The notes under the pieces are model-generated. The model was not told where the DNA came from and searched no databases. It was given only the letters and a program-made list of their open reading frames with translations. From JBQTKD01 sp052389435 (GTDB taxonomy: Bacteria; Actinomycetota; Actinomycetes; Sporichthyales; Sporichthyaceae): a DNA stretch of 29,051 nt. The position numbers and the translations under genes are program-made. The stretch lies in the NCBI GenBank assembly GCA_052389435.1, contig JBQTIB010000103.1, positions 1-29,051 on the forward strand, in the 5' to 3' direction. Below are positions 7,561-17,371 of the stretch, piece by piece; the first letter of the stretch is position 1, and every line of letters starts with the position of its first letter.

Positions 7561-7592
7561 GTGGGGCCATTGGCGCGCGGGGATGGCCCCAC
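7561..7592 (-). terminator. Hairpin between mutB and meaB (attenuator or terminator)
   Basis: GTGGGGCCAT (7561-7570) pairs perfectly with ATGGCCCCAC (7583-7592) around a 12-nt loop, and flanking GGGCG/CGCCC adds further pairs. There is no U tract. It could be a partial terminator that lowers meaB expression relative to mutAB, or a processing/stabilising structure. Confidence 0.5.
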
Positions 7593-7620
7593 GCGCCCAT
7601 AGAAGTTGCAGCCCACGGGC

Positions 7621-9776
<2,156 letters not shown>

Positions 9777-9780
<4 letters not shown>

Positions 9781-11240
9781 GCCGAACCTTCCTTGGCCTG
9801 GGAGTAGAGCTCTTCCCATCGGATGCGCGGCAGTCCGCCGCTCGGCACCTCGGGTGTCGGGGTGCGTGCCGGGGAGTTCTCCGCGGTCGGCGGGAACACG
9901 GTGACCCCGACGATGGAGTCCGTTCCGTCGAGGAGCCGGGCGAGGGTGGTCTCGCGCGAGACGGCGAGACGCTCGGCGACGACGCCCGCCCGAAGGACCT
10001 CGACGATGCCGCCGGCGGCTTCCATCCGCTGGAACCGTTCCCAGGCGGCGGCGGCGAGTTGTTCGGTGAACGACTCCACGTACCAGGCCCCGCCGGCCGG
10101 GTCGATGACCTTGGCGACGTGCGCCTCCTCCACGATCAGCGTCGGGGTGTTGCGGGCGATGCGCCGGGCCAGGGCGTCCGGCCGGCCGATCGCCGCGTCG
10201 AACGGACGCACGGTCACCGCGTCCGCTCCGCCCACGCAGGCCGCGAATGCGGCGAGGGTGGTGCGGAGCATGTTGTTCCACGGGTCGGCCACCGTCGTCA
10301 TCGGCCACGAGGTGACCGCGTGCTGGCGCTGGCCGGCGTGCGGCCCGAGGGCACCCGCGGCCTGCGCGACGCGGGCCCAGGTGCGCCGGGCGGCACGGAG
10401 CTTGCAGATCGTCGTGAACTGGTCCGCGGTCGCGGCGAAGCGGAACTCCAACTGTCCGAGCGCGGTGGCGACGTCGAGGCCGCCCTCGAGGAGGGTCCGC
10501 AGCGCCGCGACGCCCGCGGCCAGCGCGAGCGCGAGTTCCTGGGCCTCGGTGGCTCCGGCGTCGTGGTAGGGCAGCGCGTCCACGACGACGGTCCGCAGCA
10601 GCGGCGAGGCCGCCGCGCGCCTGGCCAGGTCCACGACGCCGTCCGCGTCGAGGCCGGAGAAGTCGCCCGTGCGGGCCGCCCAGCCGATCGGGTCCACGCC
10701 GAGGCTGCCGCGCAGTTCGACCGGGTCCACCCCGCGGGAGGCCGCGTAGTCCAGGTAGGCGTTCGCGGCCGCGACGGAGTCCGGGGCGGCGTCCAGGCAG
10801 ACCCCGGCGAGGTCGAGCAGCACGCCGTCCAGGGCCGTCGACAGATCCGAGACGGCGATGCCGCCCGCGCCGAGCCGCAGCCACAGCGAGGTGGCCCCGC
10901 CCTCGAGGTCCTCCAGGACGTACTCGCGCAGCGTCTTGGGATCGTCCTCGGCGTAGCAGGTGCGCACGTCCCAGCCGGCGACGACGCCGTCCGGCGTCGC
11001 GCCGCGGGTGAACGGAGCCGCGCCCGGAACGCCGGTGGGCGCCGCGTCGGCGGAGGCGGTGTAGAGCGGGGAGATCGCCAGGCCGTCGGCGGTCGTCGTG
11101 GTCAGGGTGCCCAGCGGGTCCTCGACGGAGTCGACCTTGGCGGCGCGGGCGACGACCTTGGCCACCAGCCCCTCCCACTGGGTGGGACTACCGGCGGGGA
11201 AGTCCCCGCCCAGCACGAGATCGTCGGTGGGTGCGGTCAT
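9777..11240 (-). CDS. mutA: Methylmalonyl-CoA mutase, small subunit, lacking the C-terminal domain
   Basis: This is a 487-aa non-catalytic partner of MutB. Visible landmarks are the N-terminal docking region, GWDVRTCYAEDDPKTLREYV, PIGWAARTGDFSGL, the FTTICKLRAARRTWARVAQA helix, WPMTTVADPWNNMLRTT and KVIDPAGGAWYVESFTEQLA. The protein ends at about the point where the barrel domain gives way to the linker (SIVGVTVFPPTAEN, then EELYSQAKEGSA). Known MutA subunits are about 610-640 aa and end in a degenerate cobalamin-binding-like domain, which is missing here. The stop overlaps the mutB ATG, so this is the natural gene end and not a local frameshift. ATG at 11240 has only a weak GAAAAGG upstream. 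Confidence 0.92.
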
Positions 11241-11285
11241 CGATGGCGGGCCTTTTCGAATCGAAGTGACGGTCGGTCAGCTCGC

Positions 11286-11600
11286 TCAGTCGGCCGGCGT
11301 GCCGGCGAAAAGCCGGACGTTGTGCGCGCGGTCGACGACGATGCCCTTGGAGGCGCGTTCTCTGTGCAGCTCGATGAGCGAGGCGGTGGCGCGCTCGATG
11401 GCGTCCTTGGAGGACCAGTAGGTCACCGCGGCCATGCGGCCCTCTTCGGCGTTGTTGCCCCAGTACCCCAGTTGGAAGCCGGGTTCCCGCTCGAGCTTGC
11501 GGACGACGTCCTGCACGCTCTTGCGCATGTAGTCGACCGCTGCGGAGTCGGCCGGGCCTTCGGTCTTGTAGATCACGATGCGAATCCACGTCTCGGACAC
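11286..11600 (-). CDS. ABM-like small protein, paralogue 2 of the mutA operon
   Basis: This is a 104-aa protein with the alternating strand/helix pattern of an alpha/beta-barrel (ABM, dimeric ferredoxin-like) domain: ETWIRIVIYK, then a helix VDYMRKSVQDVVRKLEREPG, FQLGYWGNN, GRMAAVTYWSSKDAIERA and VRLFAG. About half of its residues match the preceding paralogue. GTG 11600 has GGAG 8 nt upstream. It starts 10 bases after the paralogue's stop and ends 45 bases before mutA, all on one strand, so it belongs to the operon. ABM proteins include monooxygenases and isomerase-like or dimerising proteins. No catalytic residue can be assigned and the function is unknown. Confidence 0.85.
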   Translation of the reverse strand: MSETWIRIVIYKTEGPADSAAVDYMRKSVQDVVRKLEREPGFQLGYWGNNAEEGRMAAVTYWSSKDAIERATASLIELHRERASKGIVVDRAHNVRLFAGTPAD

Positions 11601-11610
11601 CTTCGGCTCC

Positions 11611-11982
11611 TTAGCTGCGCCAGCGACGCTTCTTGGCCGGTTCCTCCTCGTCGTCGCCGGACCACATGGCGACGGCGGGAACCGTGAACAGCTGGACGTT
11701 CTGCGTGCTTTCGATCGTGATGCCGTGCGAGGCGCGTTCCTCGTGGAGCTTGGCGAGATACCCGAGTGCGGAGGTGATCGCGTCCTCGCTGTTCCAGTAG
11801 GTGACCGCGGCCATGGTGCCCTCCTCGGGATCCAGGCCCCAGTAGCCCAGCCGGAACCCGGGCTGGGTCTCCAGCATCGTCAGGGTGGCGGCGGTGCTCT
11901 CCTGCATGTACTTGACGGCGTCGTCGTCGTTGGGGTCGTTCGCGCGGTAGATGACCACGCGCAGCCACGTTTCTGCGGCCAT
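11611..11982 (-). CDS. ABM-like small protein, paralogue 1, first gene of the mutA operon
   Basis: This is a 123-aa protein. ETWLRVVIYRAN, YMQESTAATLTMLETQPG, FRLGYWGLDPEEGTMAAVTYW and a C-terminal VQLF strand show the same ABM-like fold as the next gene. A charged tail (DDEEEPAKKRRWRS) is unique to this copy. I chose ATG 11982 because GGGAGG lies 6 nt upstream; an in-frame ATG at 12015 lacks this. The MAAVTYW.S.DAI segment, strictly shared with the paralogue, is probably structural or at the dimer interface. The two copies may form a heterodimer. Function unknown; proximity suggests a link to methylmalonyl-CoA or propionate metabolism. Confidence 0.85.
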   Translation of the reverse strand: MAAETWLRVVIYRANDPNDDDAVKYMQESTAATLTMLETQPGFRLGYWGLDPEEGTMAAVTYWNSEDAITSALGYLAKLHEERASHGITIESTQNVQLFTVPAVAMWSGDDEEEPAKKRRWRS

Positions 11983-12018
11983 GTCGGACCTCCCGGTACG
12001 CCCACGGATGCTCATCGC

Positions 12019-12060
12019 TGGCCACCATATGCCCGGGCGTGGTACGCCCGGGAGCGGCCA
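12019..12060. repeat. Nested inverted repeat in the divergent ABM/SDR intergenic region
   Basis: CCCGGGCG (12032-12039) and CGCCCGGG (12045-12052) form a perfect 8-bp inverted repeat around 5 nt. They are flanked by a second pair, TGGCC (12019-12023) and GGCCA (12056-12060). It lies 37 bases upstream of the ABM operon start and could be an operator for the divergent promoters or a hairpin. Confidence 0.5.
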
Positions 12061-12086
12061 GTGGGCAGGCTCTCACCACAGGTCCC

Positions 12087-12092
12087 TACGAT
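12087..12092 (+). promoter_or_regulatory. Candidate -10 element (TACGAT) for the SDR operon
   Basis: TACGAT fits TANNNT. The start site would be near 12099, placing the palindrome at 12105-12118 in the first transcribed bases. No clear -35 is seen. Confidence 0.35.
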
Positions 12093-12104
12093 GTGCATCA
12101 CAGG

Positions 12105-12118
12105 CTACTCACGAGTAG
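12105..12118. promoter_or_regulatory. 14-bp palindrome CTACTC-AC-GAGTAG, probable operator
   Basis: This is a perfect 6+6 palindrome with a 2-base centre, ending 12 bases before the SDR start codon. Its size and form resemble TetR-family operators. No TetR gene is in the window, so the regulator is unknown. Confidence 0.55.
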
Positions 12119-12130
12119 GGATCCTCGACG

Positions 12131-12988
12131 ATGACGACCACCCTGCAGGGACGCACACTGCTCATCTCCGGCGCGAGCCGGGGCATCGGATTGGCGATCG
12201 CCCTGGCGGCCGCGCGCGACGGCGCGAACGTGGCGTTCATCGCCAAAACCGACCAGCCGCACCCCAAGCTCGAGGGCACGATCTGGACCGCCGCGGAGGA
12301 GATCGAGAAGGCCGGCGGGCAGGCGCTCCCGATCCTCGGCGACGTCCGCGACGAGGCCTCCGTGGCGGACGCCGTCGCGAAGACCGTCGAACGCTTCGGC
12401 GGCATCGACATCTGCGTGAACAACGCCAGCGCGATCAACCTCGCGCCGACGGAGTTCCTGGAGATGAAGCGCTACGACCTCATGCAGTCGATCAACGCGC
12501 GCGGCACCTTCCTGCTGTCGCAGGCCTGCATCCCGCACCTGAAGAACGGCACCAACCCGCACATTCTCACCCTGTCCCCGCCGATTCGGCTCGAGCCGGA
12601 GTGGCTCGGCGCGCACGTCGGGTACACGATCGCCAAGTACGGGATGACGCTCACCGCGCTCGGGCTCGCGGCCGAACTCGCCAAGTACGGCATCGCCTCG
12701 AATGCGCTGTGGCCGCGCACGCTGGTCGCCACCGCCGCGGTCCGCAACCTCCTCGGCGGCGACGCGGCCATGGCCGCCGCCCGGACGCCCGCCGTCTACG
12801 CGGACTCCGCCTACGCCATCCTCACCTCGCCGTCGACCGAGTGCACCGGCAACGCCTTCCTCTGCGAGGACGTGCTGCTCGCGCACGGCGTCGCCGACCT
12901 GTCGGTCTACGACGTCGTCCCGGGCGGGGAACTGCAGGCAGACCTCTACGTCGACGGCGTCAACCCGCCTGGGTACGTGCAGGCATGA
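12131..12988 (+). CDS. SDR-family oxidoreductase (HSDL2-like)
   Basis: This is a 285-aa classical short-chain dehydrogenase. NAD(P)-binding GASRGIG is at residues 14-20, NNAS at 97-100, and the catalytic Ser149 (LTLSPP) is followed by Tyr165 and Lys169 (YTIAK). The N-terminal KTDQPHPKLEGTIWTAAEEI and the Ser-Pro-Pro active-site region resemble hydroxysteroid dehydrogenase-like 2 proteins rather than FabG. The substrate is probably a hydroxyacyl or steroid-like compound (inference). The Shine-Dalgarno sequence is weak (GTAGGGA about 10 nt upstream). Its stop overlaps the next ATG as ATGA, so it is coupled to an MDR reductase. It is expressed divergently from the ABM/mutAB operon. Confidence 0.9.
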   Translation: MTTTLQGRTLLISGASRGIGLAIALAAARDGANVAFIAKTDQPHPKLEGTIWTAAEEIEKAGGQALPILGDVRDEASVADAVAKTVERFGGIDICVNNASAINLAPTEFLEMKRYDLMQSINARGTFLLSQACIPHLKNGTNPHILTLSPPIRLEPEWLGAHVGYTIAKYGMTLTALGLAAELAKYGIASNALWPRTLVATAAVRNLLGGDAAMAAARTPAVYADSAYAILTSPSTECTGNAFLCEDVLLAHGVADLSVYDVVPGGELQADLYVDGVNPPGYVQA

Positions 12989-13989
12989 CCGACGGCAACC
13001 GACGAGTCCTGCTCGCCCGTCACCCCGAGGCCGAGCCGAGCGACGACTGCTTCGCGATCGAAACCGCACCGGTGCCCGAACCGGGCCCGGGCGAGGCCCT
13101 GGTCGCGGTCCGCTGGCTGTCGATCGATCCCGCGCAGCGGATCTGGATGAACCCCGGCGGTGCCTACGGCATCAATGCGGGTCTGGGCCACCCCATGCTG
13201 AGCCTCGGCGTCGGCGAAGTGCTCTCCTCGAACAACGAGGCCTACGCGGTCGGGTCGTTCGTCACCGGCATGCTCGGCTGGCAGCAGTACGCGATCGTCG
13301 ACTCCGAGGCCCGCCGGGCCGCGCCCGTGGCCGCCGACGTCGCCGGCCCGGCTGCACTCGGCGCGTTCGGCATGAACGGTCAAACGGCGTACTGGGGCTT
13401 CTTCGACGTCGGCCAGCCCAAGGAGGGCGAGACCGTCCTGGTCTCGGCCGCCGCCGGCGCCACCGGCTCGCTCGTGGGCCAACTCGCCCGCATCGCGGGC
13501 TGCCGCGTGGTCGGTCTCGCCGGGTCCGCGGCCAAGCGGGCCTGGCTCACCGACGATCTCGGCTTCGACGCCGCCCTCGACTACCGCGCCGACGACCTCG
13601 CCGCCCAACTCGACGCGGCGTGCCCGCAGGGCGTCGATGTCTACTTCGACAACGTCGGCGGGAAGCTCCTCGACCTCGCCCTCGAACGGCTCGCGCTGCG
13701 GGGACGGGTCGTGGTCTGCGGCGCGATCTCCGCCTACAACGACAACGACTGGGCCCCCGGCCCGTCGAAGTACCGCTTCCTGATCCGCCAGCGCGGCCGC
13801 ATGGAGGGGTTCGTGGTCATGGACTACGCGCCCCGCTACGGCGAGGCGCTCGAGCGGCTGCGCGGCTGGGCGGCCTCCGGACAGCTCCACCATCGCGAGG
13901 ACGTCGTGCAGGGACTGGAGAACGCCCCGGACGCGCTACGCCGGGTGCTGCGCGGCGACCATTTCGGCAAGGTCGTGGTCGCGGTCTGA
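12985..13989 (+). CDS. Zinc-independent NADP-dependent MDR oxidoreductase (prostaglandin/leukotriene reductase type)
   Basis: This is a 334-aa protein. An N-terminal GroES-like domain (VRWLSIDPAQRIWM, GVGEVLSSN) precedes a Rossmann domain with VSAAAGATGSLVGQLARIAG, followed by GVDVYFDNVGGKLLD and GRVVVCGAISAYN. This is the pattern of the LTB4 12-hydroxydehydrogenase/PtgR and YncB (CurA) group, which reduces the C=C bond of enones. No zinc-binding cysteines are seen. ATG 12985 overlaps the SDR stop by 4 bases; the open frame reaching back to 11578 is not coding. It probably acts in series with the SDR on the same substrate. It is convergent with the next gene, 7 bases apart. Confidence 0.92.
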   Translation: MTDGNRRVLLARHPEAEPSDDCFAIETAPVPEPGPGEALVAVRWLSIDPAQRIWMNPGGAYGINAGLGHPMLSLGVGEVLSSNNEAYAVGSFVTGMLGWQQYAIVDSEARRAAPVAADVAGPAALGAFGMNGQTAYWGFFDVGQPKEGETVLVSAAAGATGSLVGQLARIAGCRVVGLAGSAAKRAWLTDDLGFDAALDYRADDLAAQLDAACPQGVDVYFDNVGGKLLDLALERLALRGRVVVCGAISAYNDNDWAPGPSKYRFLIRQRGRMEGFVVMDYAPRYGEALERLRGWAASGQLHHREDVVQGLENAPDALRRVLRGDHFGKVVVAV

Positions 13990-13996
13990 CGCTACG

Positions 13997-14980
13997 TCAG
14001 GCGACGTAGGTGACGCGACCGACGGACTTGCCGTCGGCGAGGCGCTGCATGCCGGCGGCGACGCCCGCGAGGTCGACCCGCTCGCCGGTGAGCGGGCGAA
14101 GTTCGCCGCGCGCGGCCATCGGCAGCAGCGCGTCCCAGCCCTCGTCGACGACCTCGGGCGCGCGGGTGCGGTACAGGCCCCAGTGGATGCCGAGCACGTC
14201 GTAGTTCTTCACCAGCACGTGGTTCGCCGCCAGCGTCTGGATGTCCCCGCCGGCGAAGCCGATGACGAGCAGCCGGCCCGCGAACGCGATGCACTTGGTG
14301 GAGCGGGTGAAGGAGTCTCCGCCGACCGGGTCGAACACCACGTCGGCGCCGCGGCCCTTGGTGTGTTCCTTGACGACGGCGACGAAGTCTTCGGTCCGCC
14401 GGTCGACGACGACGTCGGCGCCCTGCTCGAGTGCGACCTTCGCCTTCTCGGGGTTGCCGACGACCGCGATCACCGTGGCGCCGGCGGCCTTGCCGAGTTG
14501 GATGGCGGCGGTGCCGACGCCGCCCGCGGCCGCGTGCACGAGCAGGGTCTCCCCGGCCTGAAGGCGAGCTCGCCGGTACAGAGCGAGCCAACCCGTGTGA
14601 TACGCGACGGGGAAGCCGCCGGCGGCGGCGTCGTCGAGCGCATCGGGGGCGTGGCGGGCGAACTGGGCGTCGAGCAGGGCCTGCTCGGCGAACGTGCCGC
14701 GCGGCGGGGCCGCCATCCCGAGCACCCGATCGCCGGGCGCGTAGCCCGTGACGCCCTCGCCGACCGCGAGGACGTCCCCGCAGCCCTCGATGCCCGGCGT
14801 GAAGCCGTCGTCCATCTTTTCCTGGTACCCGCCGCGGCACATCAGCACGTCCGGGAAGTTCGCGGCCGCGGCCCGCACGCGGATCAGCAGCTGACCCGGT
14901 CCGGGCGTGGGAGGGGCGGCCTCGCCGAGGCGGAGCACGTCCTGCGGTTCGCCGATTCCCGTTACCTGCCATGACTGCAT
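13997..14980 (-). CDS. NADPH:quinone oxidoreductase-type MDR protein
   Basis: This is a 327-aa zinc-less MDR enzyme. The N-terminal domain has AAAANFPDVLMCRGGYQEK and PGIEGCGDVLAVGEGV. The cofactor domain has LLVHAAAGGVGTAAIQLGKA (the quinone-reductase form), ADVVFDPVGGDSFTRSTK and the C-terminal KSVGRVTYV. It probably reduces quinones or enoyl substrates with NADPH. ATG 14980 is preferred over the longer frame to 15226: the sequence MQSWQV is the usual N-terminus, and TACGCT sits 7 nt upstream with no Shine-Dalgarno sequence, suggesting a leaderless mRNA. It is transcribed divergently from the Cys-rich protein gene. Confidence 0.92.
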   Translation of the reverse strand: MQSWQVTGIGEPQDVLRLGEAAPPTPGPGQLLIRVRAAAANFPDVLMCRGGYQEKMDDGFTPGIEGCGDVLAVGEGVTGYAPGDRVLGMAAPPRGTFAEQALLDAQFARHAPDALDDAAAGGFPVAYHTGWLALYRRARLQAGETLLVHAAAGGVGTAAIQLGKAAGATVIAVVGNPEKAKVALEQGADVVVDRRTEDFVAVVKEHTKGRGADVVFDPVGGDSFTRSTKCIAFAGRLLVIGFAGGDIQTLAANHVLVKNYDVLGIHWGLYRTRAPEVVDEGWDALLPMAARGELRPLTGERVDLAGVAAGMQRLADGKSVGRVTYVA

Positions 14981-14987
14981 CTTCCGA

Positions 14988-14993
14988 AGCGTA
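14988..14993 (-). promoter_or_regulatory. Candidate -10 element (TACGCT), leaderless start of the quinone reductase
   Basis: TACGCT is a good TANNNT match 7 nt before ATG 14980. Confidence 0.45.
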
Positions 14994-15050
14994 GGCCCGG
15001 GTGGGTGGGTAGGCGTCAGTGGACCGACATTCCCGTAGGAGGGACCTTCC

Positions 15051-15458
15051 GTGACGACCACCGCAACGATCACCTCGACCATGGGCCTGAACCTCCCCGC
15101 CCCCGCGCACGAGGCGTTGAACCGCGCCATCGCCGACCTGCTGGCGTGCGTGGAGGCCTGCAACGCCTGCGCGGGCGCCTGCCTGCGCGAGCCCGACCTC
15201 GACTCCATGCGCACGTGCATCGCCACCGATCTCGACTGCGCGGCGGTCTGTCAGACCATGGCAGGCGCCCTGGCCCGTTTCGACGGCACGCTGCGCCGGG
15301 ACACCAAGGCCCTGCTCGAGGCGTGCATCCAGGCGTGCCTCACGTGCGCCGACGAGTGCGCCCGACACGCGAGCCACCACGACCACTGCAAGATGTGCGC
15401 CGACGCCTGCCGCCAGTGCGAGGACGCCTGCCGCAACCTGCTGAGCGTGCTGAGCTGA
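15051..15458 (+). CDS. Cys-rich four-helix-bundle protein (DUF326, copper-storage Csp-like)
   Basis: This is a 135-aa protein with 16 cysteines spaced mostly every 3-4 residues (CVEACNACAGAC, CIQACLTCADEC, CKMCADACRQCEDAC), plus a HHDHC cluster. The arrangement places Cys along the inside of four amphipathic helices, as in cytosolic Csp3 copper-storage proteins, which bind many Cu(I) ions. No signal peptide or Tat motif is seen, so it is cytosolic. GTG 15051 has AGGAGGG 7 nt upstream, the strongest ribosome binding site in the region. No copper exporter or CsoR gene is adjacent. A DUF326 ferredoxin-like role is the alternative. Confidence 0.85.
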   Translation: MTTTATITSTMGLNLPAPAHEALNRAIADLLACVEACNACAGACLREPDLDSMRTCIATDLDCAAVCQTMAGALARFDGTLRRDTKALLEACIQACLTCADECARHASHHDHCKMCADACRQCEDACRNLLSVLS

Positions 15459-15527
15459 GGAGTTGACCCGAGCTTCACCCGGCCCGCGCCGAAATCGACG
15501 TGAAAAACGTCGGAGCCGTGTGGTTGC

Positions 15528-16511
15528 GTGGAGCCCGTGGAACTCGCCATCGAGGCCGTGGGCCTGACCAAGCGGTACAGAGACACCCTCGCCCTCGGCG
15601 GAATGGACCTCGCCGTCACGCGGGGCAAGGTCTGCGGGGTGCTCGGTCCCAACGGGGCGGGGAAGACCACCGCGGTCCGCATCCTCACCACCCTGACCAA
15701 GGCGGATGCCGGCTCGGCGCGGGTGGCGGGCATCGACGTGCGCGCCGATCCCATCGGCGTGCGCTCGGTGCTGGGTCTGGCGGCGCAGGACGCCACCGTC
15801 GACGGCAAGCTCACCGGTTACGAGAACCTCGTGATGATCGGCGAGCTGCACCACCTCGGGCGCAAGGCCGCGAAGGCCCGCGCCGCCGAACTGCTCACCC
15901 AGTTTTCCCTTTCGGACGCCGCCAAGAAGCGTGCCGAGCACTACTCCGGGGGCATGCGCCGCCGGCTCGACCTGGCCGCGACGCTCGTCGCCCGCCCCGC
16001 GGTGCTGTTTCTCGACGAGCCCACCACCGGCCTGGACCCGCGCGCCCGCCTCGAGCTCTGGGCGGTGCTCGACCAGCTCGTCGCCAGCGGGTCGACGATC
16101 CTGCTGACCACGCAGTACCTGGAGGAGGCGGACCGCCTCGCGGACGAGATCGTCGTCGTCGACCACGGTCGCGTCATCGCCCGCGGGGACTCGCGCAGCC
16201 TGAAACGGCAGGTCGGCGGAGATCAGCTGCACGTGGTGGTCGCCAACCCGGCGGACCTGCAGCGGGCCGTGGAGGCCGTCGAGAAGGTCGCGCTGGTCGC
16301 GGCCGTCGTCGACGCCGAGGCCCGTTCGGTCAGCGCCCCCGTGAGCGGCGGAGCGAGCTCGGTGGCCGAACTCGCCGGGCTCCTGGCCCGGGACTTCGTT
16401 CAGGTCGAAGACCTCGGCCTGCGTCAGCCCACGCTCGACGACGTGTTCCTCGCGCTCACCGGCCAACCCCCGGTGCCGGAGGTGCCGCCCAAGGCCGAGG
16501 AGAAGTCGTGA
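15528..16511 (+). CDS. ABC transporter ATP-binding protein, DrrA (daunorubicin-resistance) family
   Basis: This is a 327-aa protein. Walker A GPNGAGKTT is at 40-48, the Q loop at Gln87, the signature YSGGMRRRLDLA at 139-150, Walker B VLFLDEPTTGLDPR at 159-172, and a switch region TTQYLEEAD where Gln replaces the usual His, as in DrrA. The C-terminal part (about 220-327) has the DrrA-type extension ending in QPTLDDVFLALTG. GTG 15528 is chosen; the GTG three codons later is also possible, and the ribosome binding site (CGGAG) is distant. It overlaps the permease gene by 4 bases (GTGA). The substrate is unknown: a drug, lipid or secondary metabolite. Confidence 0.93.
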   Translation: MEPVELAIEAVGLTKRYRDTLALGGMDLAVTRGKVCGVLGPNGAGKTTAVRILTTLTKADAGSARVAGIDVRADPIGVRSVLGLAAQDATVDGKLTGYENLVMIGELHHLGRKAAKARAAELLTQFSLSDAAKKRAEHYSGGMRRRLDLAATLVARPAVLFLDEPTTGLDPRARLELWAVLDQLVASGSTILLTTQYLEEADRLADEIVVVDHGRVIARGDSRSLKRQVGGDQLHVVVANPADLQRAVEAVEKVALVAAVVDAEARSVSAPVSGGASSVAELAGLLARDFVQVEDLGLRQPTLDDVFLALTGQPPVPEVPPKAEEKS

Positions 16512-17371
16512 GCACTGCCACCGCCCCCGCCGCGCCCGCGGCCGTCCCGCCGCGGCGCAGGTCCACGCTGTTGATCGACAGCTGGATCATCGCCAAGCGC
16601 AACCTGATCCACGTGCGCCGTGCGCCGGAGGCGCTGTCCGACGCGACGATCCAACCGATCATGTTCGTGCTGCTGTTCGCCTACGTGTTCGGTGGCGCGA
16701 TCGCCGTCCCCGGCGGCGGGGACTACAAGGAATTCCTGATGGGCGGCATCTACGCCCAGACCATCGTGTTCGGCTGCTTCGGCGTGGCGATGGCCCTGGC
16801 CAACGACCGCAACAACGGCGCCATCGACCGGTTCCACTCGATGCCGATCAACCCGGCCGCGGTACTGGCCGGCCACTCGATCGCGAACCTGTTCCGATCG
16901 CTGCTGCCGATCGTGCTGATGTCGCTCACCGGCGCGGTCGTCGGGTGGCGCATCCGGGGCGGCGCGTGGGACACGATCATGGCCTACGGGCTGATGGTCG
17001 GCTTCTCCTTCGCAATGATCTGGGTCGGCGTCGTGCTCGGCACCGTGTGCAAGACCGCCGAGGCCGTCCAGGGCATCTCGTTCGTGGTGATCTTCCCGAT
17101 CACCTTCATCTCCAGCGCCTTCGTCCCGTCGGATTCGCTGCCGAACGGGCTGCGCCAGTTCGCGCAGTGGAACCCCACCACCACCCTGGCCGACGCGCTG
17201 CGCACGCAGTTCTACAACCCGGGCGGGGCGAACGACCCGGCCGTGGATCTCGCGAACGCCCCGTGGTCGATCCAGCACTCCACGACCTACACCTGGCTGT
17301 GGATCGTCGGCATCGTGGTGGTGTGCGTGCCGCTGTCGGCGCGCCTCTATCGCAGGGCGTTCCGCGGCTGA
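16508..17371 (+). CDS. ABC transporter permease, DrrB/ABC-2 type
   Basis: This is a 287-aa protein with a Pro/Ala-rich cytosolic start and a conserved RAPEALSDATIQPIMFVLLF first membrane segment. It has about six hydrophobic segments in total and the ABC-2 hallmark region FPITFISSAFVPSDSLP followed by QWNPTTTLADALR. DrrB proteins pair with DrrA to export hydrophobic compounds across the plasma membrane. GTG 16508 overlaps the ATPase stop. Its 3' end overlaps the convergent sigma-like gene by 25 bases. Confidence 0.93.
   Translation: MSTATAPAAPAAVPPRRRSTLLIDSWIIAKRNLIHVRRAPEALSDATIQPIMFVLLFAYVFGGAIAVPGGGDYKEFLMGGIYAQTIVFGCFGVAMALANDRNNGAIDRFHSMPINPAAVLAGHSIANLFRSLLPIVLMSLTGAVVGWRIRGGAWDTIMAYGLMVGFSFAMIWVGVVLGTVCKTAEAVQGISFVVIFPITFISSAFVPSDSLPNGLRQFAQWNPTTTLADALRTQFYNPGGANDPAVDLANAPWSIQHSTTYTWLWIVGIVVVCVPLSARLYRRAFRG

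Noticed and set aside
14999..15013. CsoR-type copper operator before the Cys-rich protein gene
   Set aside because: The G tracts are not arranged as a TACCC-N-GGGTA palindrome, so it was not annotated as a site.
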